Positions 57,610 through 64,000 of a DNA stretch of 64,000 nt are shown piece after piece. Every line of letters starts with the position of its first letter. The first letter of the stretch is position 1. Location of the stretch: the NCBI RefSeq assembly GCF_001202025.1, contig NZ_LGHS01000041.1, forward strand, positions 148,816 to 212,815, given 5' to 3'. The stretch is from Pseudorhodobacter aquimaris. Its GTDB lineage: Bacteria > Pseudomonadota > Alphaproteobacteria > Rhodobacterales > Rhodobacteraceae. A program made the position numbers and the translations under genes. The notes under the pieces are model-generated. The model was not told the DNA's origin and ran no database searches. It worked only from the letters and a program-made list of their open reading frames with translations.

Positions 57610-58200
57610 ATGACCGTCAAACTCGCAATCATCTATTATTCCAGCTATGGCACCAACCATCAGATGGCGACGATCGCTGCCCAAGCTGCAAAAGCTGCGG
57701 GTGCCGAAGTGCGCCTGTTGAAAGCGCGCGAAACGGCCCCTGCCGAAGCGGTCAACAGTCAGGACGCGTGGAAAAACCATCTTGAAGCGACCAAAGACAT
57801 TCCCGAGGCCACGGCTGAAGATATGGAGTGGGCTAATGCCTATCTTATTTCTTCGGGAACACGCTTTGGCGTGATGACAAGCCAAATGCGCGCCTTTATC
57901 GACACGCTGGGTGGTGTCTGGAGCAAAGGCGGCCTTGCGAACAAACCGATCTCTGCGATGACCTCCGCTCAAAGTCCACATGGCGGGCAGGAAACAACGC
58001 TTCAATCCCTTTACACCACCGCGATGCACTGGGGAGGCATCATCGTCGCACCGGGTTTCACCGACGAGGTGATCTTCAAAACCGGCGGCAACCCCTATGG
58101 CTACAGCCACACGCAGGGCGGCGATTTTACCGACGAGGTGATATCCGCAATTGGCCATCAGGCACGCCGACTGGTCGAGGTGGCTGAAAAACTGGCCTAA
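57610..58200 (+). CDS. wrbA: NAD(P)H:quinone oxidoreductase, WrbA type
   Basis: A 196-residue flavodoxin-fold FMN enzyme performing two-electron reduction of quinones. The phosphate loop [13 protein letters not shown] (9-21) replaces the more usual YSMYGH form. [23 protein letters not shown] and [13 protein letters not shown] supply the FMN and substrate sites. GGAGAGA upstream of 57610 is a good ribosome binding site. Confidence 0.92.
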   Translation: MTVKLAIIYYSSYGTNHQMATIAAQAAKAAGAEVRLLKARETAPAEAVNSQDAWKNHLEATKDIPEATAEDMEWANAYLISSGTRFGVMTSQMRAFIDTLGGVWSKGGLANKPISAMTSAQSPHGGQETTLQSLYTTAMHWGGIIVAPGFTDEVIFKTGGNPYGYSHTQGGDFTDEVISAIGHQARRLVEVAEKLA

Positions 58201-58639
58201 GCCTCATCGCCCGGCACGGGCAGGCAGGTGTTGCCGCCCGTGCCATTTGCGCAAACATGTGCCTTATGGTGCCCCACATTCTGGCCCTCTGCGCCACGCA
58301 TGATTTAACGCAGCCCTTCTGCACAACGCACAAGGGCCGATGCCCGACAGCGTCGCGTTGATCTAAGGCGGTATCCGCAGACATCCCGCTCTATCACGCC
58401 AACGAAGACGGTGCTTTGATTGATTACAAGATCTGCGACAGATTGGCTGGCTTTTCAACGTTCTCATCTGCGCAATCGGATTGCGCTATTTTGCGATGTG
58501 TGTGTCTGGTGAAATCAACAATCTGCAAAAGATGCATCGGGCAGATCACCGGACATCATCAGACGATCAAGGCTCGTCCAGTCACATTCATATCGGCACA
58601 CATTCCATCGACCAACACGCAAAAACATGTCACGCCAAT
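58201..58639. other. intergenic region after wrbA
   Basis: This 439-base stretch holds a hairpin at 58213-58244 and otherwise nothing I can support. A frame at 58416-58655 looks random. It may contain decayed sequence. Confidence 0.5.
58213..58244 (+). terminator. hairpin after wrbA
   Basis: GGCACGGGC pairs with GCCCGTGCC, 9 bp, 12 bases after the wrbA stop. No T-run follows, so termination may be partial. Confidence 0.55.
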
Positions 58640-59557
58640 TTACTCTCTGCGCTGAAAGTTCAACTCGTCAACATCGCGCAAGTAAGATTCGAAGAAATCC
58701 GTAAATGTGGCGACCAGCGGCGGCAACACCTCGTAAGGCGGGTAAAATAACGTGAGCCAGAGAGGGTCGACAATCCAGTCCTCCAAAACCGGGACGACGT
58801 CACCAGCGGCAATTGCGTCCCGCGCGATGAAATCCGGTAAAAGGGCCATTCCATTGCCAGACCTGACCAGCGATGTCAGGAAATCGCCGTTATTGGCGAT
58901 CACCGATGATCCGGCGGTGACATTGCGTTTCAAGCCATTCTTGCGCAGTTGCCAGACCTCAGGCTGACCACTTTCCGAATAGGACATGCAGAACACCGGC
59001 TCCAGATCGTCCGGAGACTGGGGCATTTGCATACGCTCGAACAAAACGGGCGACGCGACAATCTGGCGGGGCACCTCGCAGACCTTGCGCCAGATGGTCG
59101 ACTTGTCGCTGGGCGGTCCTGATACGCGAATGGCAAGGTCAGAGGGCTCCTCCAGAATATCCACCAAGGTATCCGTCAGCTTTATATCAAGCGAGATGTT
59201 AGGATAGGCCAACCGGAAGCGATCGATCAACGGCGGCAATATCCTCAGCCCAAGAGACATGGGTGCATTGACCGTCAGCCGCCCGCGGTCAGGGCGCGTT
59301 GCCCGCATCAGCTCTTCGGTCACACGGTCGAATTCGGCGACGATAGATCCAAACCGCGCCGCAACAAGCGCACCTGCGCTGGTTATCGACACCTGCCGTG
59401 TCGTGCGCACCAAAAGCTGCTGACCAAGGTCCGCTTCCAGCTTGGCAACAATACGGGTGACCGACGCCGGCGTCATCTTCAGGTCGCGGGCGGCGGCGGC
59501 AAAGCTGCTTAATTCGACCACCTTCAGGAATACGCGGATTGGCTTGATATCTTGCAT
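58640..59557 (-). CDS. LysR-family transcriptional regulator
   Basis: A 305-residue LTTR. Its N-terminal HTH (1-60, FLKVVELSSFAAAARDLKMTPASVTRIV in part) and periplasmic-binding-like effector domain are complete. It diverges from the dioxygenase gene, and the 42-base element in the shared spacer is repeated before wrbA. Its group (LysR with quinone or chlorophenol targets) suggests a quinone or phenol effector. Confidence 0.9.
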   Translation of the reverse strand: MQDIKPIRVFLKVVELSSFAAAARDLKMTPASVTRIVAKLEADLGQQLLVRTTRQVSITSAGALVAARFGSIVAEFDRVTEELMRATRPDRGRLTVNAPMSLGLRILPPLIDRFRLAYPNISLDIKLTDTLVDILEEPSDLAIRVSGPPSDKSTIWRKVCEVPRQIVASPVLFERMQMPQSPDDLEPVFCMSYSESGQPEVWQLRKNGLKRNVTAGSSVIANNGDFLTSLVRSGNGMALLPDFIARDAIAAGDVVPVLEDWIVDPLWLTLFYPPYEVLPPLVATFTDFFESYLRDVDELNFQRRE

Positions 59558-59564
59558 GCCCGTA

Positions 59565-59606
59565 TTATTGCATTACGAACAACAGTAAATGCAACACCAT
59601 TTCTAT
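59565..59606 (+). repeat. 42-base regulatory element, copy 2 (dioxygenase/LysR spacer)
   Basis: Matches copy 1 at 57420-57461 with 36 of 42 identical bases by my count. It occupies the divergent LysR-dioxygenase spacer, 58 bases before the dioxygenase start. This position is typical of a LysR operator. Confidence 0.65.
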
Positions 59607-59664
59607 TCATGAAAACGAAACCGCACCCTATCTTGGCAATAGCAAGGATTAGAAAGGTTACACC

Positions 59665-60597
59665 ATGATCAAGAACATCAATGGCCTGCATCACGTAACA
59701 TCAATGGCGGGCGATGCACTTGAAAACAACGTTTTCTTTACCAACACTCTCGGGTTGCGGCGCGTCAAGAAGACGGTGAACTTCGATTCCCCCGACACCT
59801 ATCATCTATACTACGGCGATGAGGTCGGCACCCCCGGCTCTGTGATGACATATTTTCCCTTTGCCAATATGGCCAAAGGCCGTCGTGGAACGGGCGAAGT
59901 TGGCACGACGGAATTTGCGGTGCCCAAGGGCGCGCTGGATTTTTGGAAGGAACGCTTGGGCAACTACGGCGTGACCGGCTTGAAGGACACGACCTTTCTT
60001 GGTGAAAACCGCCTGCAATTTGACGGGCCGGACGGCGACGGTTTTGCTTTGGTTGAGGCTGATGCACAGGGGCGTACACCCTGGACAGGCACAGACGTGC
60101 CAAAATATGCAGGCATTCTTGGCTTTCACGGGGCGCGTCTAATGTTGCGCGACGCGGCGGCTACGGGCGAATTGTTGGGTTTCATGGGGTATCAGAAGGA
60201 TGAAACCGACGGCAGCGTCACCCGTTATCGTATGGAAAACGGCAACGGCGCGGATACGATTGATCTGGAAGAACTGCCAAGCGCGCGCCCGGCGGGCCAA
60301 GGGGCCGGATCGGTGCATCATATCGCTTTTGCAGTTGATGATCGCGCAGCCCAACTTGAGGTGCGCAAATTACTGATGGACACCGGGTATCAAGTCACAC
60401 CGGTGATCGACCGCGATTACTTCTGGGCGATCTATTTCCGCACCCCCGGCGGCATTCTGTTCGAGGTTGCGACGAACGAGCCCGGCTTTAATCGTGACGA
60501 GGACACCAGACACCTTGGCGAAGCCCTGAAACTGCCCCACCGCTATGAGCCCCTCCGCCCCCAGATCGAAGCGTTGTTACCTGAAATTCCAGCGTAA
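59665..60597 (+). CDS. ring-cleaving dioxygenase, two-VOC-domain (MhqO/LinE type)
   Basis: A 310-residue protein with two vicinal-oxygen-chelate domains (about 5-135 and 150-300). Metal ligand candidates are His in NGLHHVTS, His in SVHHIAFAV and Glu in GGILFEVATNEPGF. MhqO/PcpA/LinE relatives cleave hydroquinones with Fe(II). It is the first gene of a unit with an MhqD-like hydrolase. Confidence 0.88.
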   Translation: MIKNINGLHHVTSMAGDALENNVFFTNTLGLRRVKKTVNFDSPDTYHLYYGDEVGTPGSVMTYFPFANMAKGRRGTGEVGTTEFAVPKGALDFWKERLGNYGVTGLKDTTFLGENRLQFDGPDGDGFALVEADAQGRTPWTGTDVPKYAGILGFHGARLMLRDAAATGELLGFMGYQKDETDGSVTRYRMENGNGADTIDLEELPSARPAGQGAGSVHHIAFAVDDRAAQLEVRKLLMDTGYQVTPVIDRDYFWAIYFRTPGGILFEVATNEPGFNRDEDTRHLGEALKLPHRYEPLRPQIEALLPEIPA

Positions 60598-60632
60598 AAG
60601 AGTCTTATATTTCAACCGATACTTATCACGCA

Positions 60633-61217
60633 TTGACCAAAGCCCCCGCGGGTGGCGCGCCACTTATCTTTGCCTTTCACGGCACCGGCGGGGACGAGAC
60701 GCAGTTCTTTGGCCTTGCCCGACAGATCGCGCCGGACGCTGGCATCGTGTCCCCTTGCGGGAATGTGTCCGAAGGCGGCGCCAGACGTTTTTTCAAACGC
60801 ACAGGCGAAGGCGTCTACGACATGCAAGACCTTGCCAGACGCACCGAGGCGATGGCCCGGTTTATTGCTGCCCACAAGGCGGATAACCCGGGCAGCGCCG
60901 CCTACGGCTTTGGGTATTCCAATGGCGCGAACATCCTTGCCTCTGTGGCACTCAAACACACTGAATTGTTCGACCGCATCGGACTGCTGCACCCTCTGAT
61001 CCCGTGGCCCTTGGGCGCGACCCCGGGGCTGTCGGGCAAGCGCGTGCTGATCACCGCCGGGCGGCGTGATCCGATCTGCCCATGGCCCGCAAGCCAACGG
61101 CTTATCGACTGGTTCACCGCCCAAGGCGCCGACATCAGCACCGAAATCCATGAAGGTGGCCACGATCTGCGCCAGCCCGAGCTGGTGGCTTTGCAAACCC
61201 TCCTGACCGCGCCTTGA
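60633..61217 (+). CDS. alpha/beta hydrolase, MhqD-like
   Basis: About 194 residues of a phospholipase/carboxylesterase-family hydrolase: FAFHGTGGDE near 14-22, nucleophile Ser96 in GYSNGA, Asp146 in AGRRDPICP and His177 in EGGHD. The family-like sequence already begins upstream (SYISTDTYHALTKAP), but no ATG or GTG exists before the frame closes at 60585. The first conventional start codon is this TTG, without a ribosome binding site. The gene may have lost its start codon. MhqD accompanies MhqO in methylhydroquinone response operons. Confidence 0.75.
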   Translation: MTKAPAGGAPLIFAFHGTGGDETQFFGLARQIAPDAGIVSPCGNVSEGGARRFFKRTGEGVYDMQDLARRTEAMARFIAAHKADNPGSAAYGFGYSNGANILASVALKHTELFDRIGLLHPLIPWPLGATPGLSGKRVLITAGRRDPICPWPASQRLIDWFTAQGADISTEIHEGGHDLRQPELVALQTLLTAP

Positions 61218-61252
61218 CATAACGGTGGCGCCCCCTCGAAAGGAAACATACG

Positions 61253-61480
61253 ATGATCACGATCCACCCCAAAGCAGTGCGCGGCCATACGCGTGGCGGC
61301 TGGCTCGACAGTTATCACACCTTCTCGTTCGCGACGTTCAAGGATCCCAAGCGTATGGGATTGGGGAACCTGCGGGTGCTGAACGAGGATACAATCATCC
61401 CCGGATCCGGATTTGCCAGCCATTCCCACCCCGATATGGACATCCTGGTGGTGGCACGGGTTTGCGCGCTGCGGGCGTGA
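61253..61480 (+). pseudogene. truncated pirin
   Basis: The first about 65 residues of pirin are present (KAVRGHTRGGWLDSYHTFSFATF, then the metal-site HSHPDMDIL), followed by out-of-frame sequence and a stop at 61480. Full pirins are about 230 residues. The join to permease sequence lies near 61445-61460. AAGGAAA precedes the ATG. Confidence 0.85.
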
Positions 61481-62040
61481 TTGTGCTGGCGGGGATCGCG
61501 GGTTCACAGCTTTTCAACGCACTCACCGCTTTCATCATTGCCAAGTCCGCAAGTGCGGAACAGGCCCGCGGGATCATGTTCTGGTTGATGGGCAACCTGA
61601 GCGGGGTCCGCTGGCCCGATACCATCGCGGTTGTCCCCGCAGCCTTATTCGGTTTGGTCGCCTGCCTGTTCAATATACGGGCTCTTGATGCCTTCACCTT
61701 TGGCGCGGACAGCGCCGCATCATTGGGGATTTCTGTAAAGCGTGTTCAGTTCGGATTGATCGGCATCGCCGCGCTTATGACGGCGGCAATGGTATCTGTC
61801 ACTGGCTCCATCGGCTTTGTGGGGCTCGTCATTCCACACGCCATGCGCATGGTCGTGGGCACACGGCACCGTGCCTTGATCCCGGCCTCGGCTTTGGCTG
61901 GTGCGATCTTTTTGATCGGTGCCGACATCATTTCGCGGGTCGTGATCCCGGGTCAAGTCTTGCCCATTGGTGTGGTTACCGCCTTGGTGGGCGCGCCTGT
62001 GTTTGCCCTCATTCTGATCGGACGGAGGGCGGCGATGTGA
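61450..62040 (+). pseudogene. 3' half of a FecCD-type iron permease
   Basis: About 190 residues of the C-terminal half of a FecCD permease (GVIVLAGIAGSQLFNALTAFIIAKSAS ... SIGFVGLVIPHAMRMVVG) without the N-terminal half. It directly joins the pirin fragment and has no start of its own. Its stop overlaps the following ATPase start (GTGA). A deletion between two former neighbours or sites explains it best. Confidence 0.85.
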
Positions 62041-63230
62041 TCCTACGTTGCGAAAACCTTGGCTGGCGTGTCAAACGCAAGGACATTGTGTCAGACGCGA
62101 CACTAACGGTGAATGAAGGCGAAATGCTGGGCCTGATTGGCCCCAATGGCTCTGGAAAACCCACTTTGTTGCGCATGTTGGCAGGGGTCCGGCAGCCCAG
62201 CGTTGGCCGAGTTTTTCTTGATAGCACCCCGATGGCCGAGCTGCGTCAGCGTGACATCGCACAAAAACTGGCACTGGTGGAACAACACGCCGATACAGAG
62301 GAACGGATCACGGTTCGCGATGCTGTGGAGCTGGGACGCACGCCTTTCCTGTCCACCCTGCAACCTTGGAGGGACGCGGATGATTTTATCGTAAACCAGG
62401 CTTTGTCTGATGTTGAGTTGCACGGCTTTGAGGACCGGCTCTGGCATACGCTGTCCGGAGGGGAGCGGCAGCGCGTTCAAATCGCCCGTGCTTTGGCACA
62501 GCAACCACAAGTCTTGCTATTGGATGAGCCAACCAACCATCTGGACATCCGGCATCAACTGGCGATCCTGCATCTTGTCAAAAACCTGTCCATCACCAAG
62601 GTGGTTGCCCTGCACGACCTGAACCAAGCGATGATGTGTGATAGAATCTGCGTATTGCAATCTGGTCGGATCGAGGCCGTTGACACACCGCAAAACATTC
62701 TGAACGAAGAGCGCCTGATGGGTACTTTCGGCGTCTGCGGGCATTTCTTAACTGATCCGAATGACGGCACGACCGTCATCCGCTTCCACAGCGCCCACAA
62801 AGGAGACTGGCCCATGCGCCTGCTGCTTACATTGCTCATGATCCTACTGCCCAGCCTGACCTTGGCAGAAACCTACGAAGTGCAAATGCTGAACCGCAAC
62901 GCTAACGGCTCCATGGTCTATGATCCGCCCTATCTGAATGTCCAAGTTGGCGATAGCGTCTCTTTTCTTGCCACCCGCCCCGGCCATAATGCGGTGAGCA
63001 TCGATGGAATGGTTCCCCATGGCGCAACCCCGATCAACGGCAAACTGAACGAAGAAATCACGGTGACATTTGAAGTCGAAGGGCTTTACGGTATCAAATG
63101 CACGCCTCACTATGCCATGGGTATGGTTATGCTCATCGAAGTGGGTGAACAAAAGGCCAGTGCCGACGATCTACCGCAGGGCTTGCCGAAACGGGCAGAA
63201 GAGCGTCTACAGGCCTATCTGGAGCGCTGA
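62037..63230 (+). CDS. ABC ATPase with defective Walker A, read through into pseudoazurin
   Basis: A 397-residue frame. Residues 1-259 are a FecE-type ATPase: signature LSGGERQRVQIA (139-150), Walker [13 protein letters not shown] (159-170) and H-loop His193. The Walker A reads GPNGSGKPT, so the Mg-coordinating Ser/Thr is Pro42, which should abolish ATP hydrolysis. No stop follows; the frame runs directly into the pseudoazurin signal peptide at residue 260. With the permease truncated, the ATPase is probably dead. It starts with GTG overlapping the permease stop. Confidence 0.8.
   Translation: MILRCENLGWRVKRKDIVSDATLTVNEGEMLGLIGPNGSGKPTLLRMLAGVRQPSVGRVFLDSTPMAELRQRDIAQKLALVEQHADTEERITVRDAVELGRTPFLSTLQPWRDADDFIVNQALSDVELHGFEDRLWHTLSGGERQRVQIARALAQQPQVLLLDEPTNHLDIRHQLAILHLVKNLSITKVVALHDLNQAMMCDRICVLQSGRIEAVDTPQNILNEERLMGTFGVCGHFLTDPNDGTTVIRFHSAHKGDWPMRLLLTLLMILLPSLTLAETYEVQMLNRNANGSMVYDPPYLNVQVGDSVSFLATRPGHNAVSIDGMVPHGATPINGKLNEEITVTFEVEGLYGIKCTPHYAMGMVMLIEVGEQKASADDLPQGLPKRAEERLQAYLER
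62814..63230 (+). CDS. pseudoazurin
   Basis: A 138-residue type 1 copper protein translated from its own start: AAGGAG at 62801-62806, 7 bases before the ATG. A signal peptide (1-18, ...LLPSLTLA) precedes the cupredoxin fold. Ligands are His58, Cys96, His99 and Met104, with the CTPHYAMGM loop of pseudoazurin. It is a periplasmic electron donor to denitrification or peroxidase enzymes; none is encoded nearby. Confidence 0.9.
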   Translation: MRLLLTLLMILLPSLTLAETYEVQMLNRNANGSMVYDPPYLNVQVGDSVSFLATRPGHNAVSIDGMVPHGATPINGKLNEEITVTFEVEGLYGIKCTPHYAMGMVMLIEVGEQKASADDLPQGLPKRAEERLQAYLER

Positions 63231-63344
63231 AACGGAGGCAAAACAACAAGTGCCTTTCTATCTTATCTAGGTAGGTAATCCCCCCTAAAATTAGTGGTGT
63301 TCAAAAGTAGAATTTTCTCGGCAAGATATCTGAGGAGATTTACG

Positions 63345-63611
63345 ATGAAGAATGGACGATACAGCGACGCGCAGATCATGGCGGTGTTGAAGCAAGCGGA
63401 GGGCGGTGTTCCGGTTTCTGAGCTTTGCCGGGAGCATGGAATGAGCAGCGCAAGTTTTTATAAATGGCGGGCGAAGTTCGGCGGCATGGATGCGTCATTG
63501 ATTTCAGAGATGAAGGATATGGCGGAGGAGAACCGCCGCCTGAAGCGCATGTATGCCGAAATGAGCATGCAAAACGACTTGCTGAAGGAAGCCCTTGGAA
63601 AAAAGCGCTGA
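63345..63611 (+). CDS. IS3-family transposase OrfA
   Basis: An 88-residue protein with an HTH_Tnp_1 domain (RYSDAQIMAVLKQAEGGVPV ... HGMSSASFYKWRAKFGG) and a C-terminal leucine-zipper-like coiled coil (LKRMYAEMSMQNDLLKEAL). GAGGAG lies 10 bases before the ATG. It ends at the frameshift window. Confidence 0.92.
   Translation: MKNGRYSDAQIMAVLKQAEGGVPVSELCREHGMSSASFYKWRAKFGGMDASLISEMKDMAEENRRLKRMYAEMSMQNDLLKEALGKKR
63599..63605 (+). promoter_or_regulatory. programmed -1 frameshift site (A_AAA_AAG)
   Basis: The heptamer A AAA AAG lies in the orfA frame as GGA-AAA-AAG, two codons before the orfA stop. Slipping back one base joins orfB and yields OrfAB transposase, as in other IS3 elements. Confidence 0.8.
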
Positions 63612-64000
63612 AGCCATCTCGAAGGCGGGAGATGGCCATGAATGCGGTCGCGCAGAACGGGGTCAGCATTGCGTTGGCTTGCCGTGCGTTTGAGATCAGC
63701 GAGACGTGCTACCGGTACGCCCAATCCTGAGCGACGAGAACGAGGAGATCGCCGCTTGGCTGGAACGGTTGACCGAGAATAAGCGAACCTGGGCTTTGGC
63801 CTATGTTTTTTGTATCTGCGCAACGTCCAAGGCTATGGCTGGAACCACAAACGCGTTTACCGGATCTACTGTGAACTGGAGCTGAACCTGCGGATCAAGC
63901 CAAAGAAGCGCCTGAAGCGTGATAAACCCGAGCCATTGGCTGTGCCTGACAGACCCAATGAGACATGGCCGATGGATTTCATGGCTGATCAGCTCGCAGA
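63606..64000 (+). pseudogene. IS3-family transposase OrfB, two frameshifts, partial
   Basis: OrfB-type sequence (rve integrase, IS407 type) is spread over three frames. It is open from the slip site to RYAQS, stops at 63728, resumes in another frame (ILSDENEEIAAWLERLTENKRTW) and shifts again near 63791, continuing as LRNVQGYGWNHKRVYRIYCELELN and RPNETWPMDFMADQLA. Each break is explained by one missing base. The window ends before the last catalytic residues. Confidence 0.85.

Larger units (their letters stand above)
63276..64000 (+). mobile_element. IS3-family insertion sequence, right end beyond window
   Basis: An orfA-orfB element of the IS407-like group. The left boundary is placed near 63276, before the AT/C-rich lead CCCCCCTAAAATTAGTGG; the right end is outside the window, so terminal repeats and target duplications cannot be checked. 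orfB is frameshifted, so this copy is probably immobile alone. Confidence 0.85.

Noticed and set aside
57251..57613. 120-codon frame upstream of wrbA
   Set aside because: It spans the 42-base regulatory element and a leader; the composition is not coding-like.
61225..62040. 271-codon frame read as one protein
   Set aside because: Its first ~75 residues are pirin DNA read in the wrong frame; only the permease half is genuine.

Overview
The window is chromosomal DNA from an alphaproteobacterium, almost certainly a marine Rhodobacteraceae (Roseobacter-group) strain. The evidence is the moderately high GC, dense operons with 4-8 base overlaps, and a gene repertoire typical of that group: heterotetrameric sarcosine oxidase, urea ABC transporter, TauE/SafE exporter, CcmI, DUF1289, YghU-type glutathione transferase, pirin and pseudoazurin. 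I saw no rRNA or tRNA gene and no CRISPR array.

Layout. 1-12 kb is housekeeping: an HNH endonuclease, a candidate small RNA, an esterase/AlkA pair, an MFS transporter, an MltB-like transglycosylase, a squalene/phytoene synthase-family protein, citramalate synthase and cysteinyl-tRNA synthetase in an overlapping run, a TPM-domain protein, an SDR and an outer-membrane barrel. 12-16.5 kb has two ABC-F ATPases around nucleoside diphosphate kinase. 16.6-20.4 kb is a probable compatible-solute module: glucosyl-3-phosphoglycerate synthase-like and phosphatase-like genes converge on a GH13 glucosylglycerate-phosphorylase-like gene, so synthesis and breakdown of glucosylglycerate sit together. 20.8-26.7 kb is urtABCDE, preceded by a sigma-54-like promoter. 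26.7-38.5 kb has an Atm1-type exporter, Fe superoxide dismutase, soxBDAG, ccmI-ruvX-DUF1289, tauE and dusA.

38.9-41.2 kb is a TetR-GST-GST unit. 41.3-49.9 kb is a complete iron-chelate uptake system: DUF2218 protein, binding protein, two permeases, ATPase, ExbB, two ExbD, TonB and a TonB-dependent receptor. 50-57.2 kb is a catabolic island: an AtoE-family transporter and DeoR regulator on one strand, and divergently a choline/ethanolamine-kinase-like protein, a dimethylglycine/sarcosine-dehydrogenase-like flavoprotein and an EutH-family permease. This is the best candidate for an undescribed pathway, possibly for ethanolamine or N-methylated ethanolamines.

57.6-61.5 kb is a quinone/electrophile-response locus: WrbA, a LysR regulator, a two-domain VOC dioxygenase, an MhqD-like hydrolase and a pirin. 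A 42-base element is repeated upstream of both wrbA and the dioxygenase gene and ties them into one putative regulon. From 61.25 kb to the end the DNA is decaying: pirin is cut short and joined to the 3' half of a FecCD permease, the following ABC ATPase has Pro in place of the Walker A Ser and reads through into pseudoazurin, and the window ends in an IS3-family element whose orfB carries two frameshifts.
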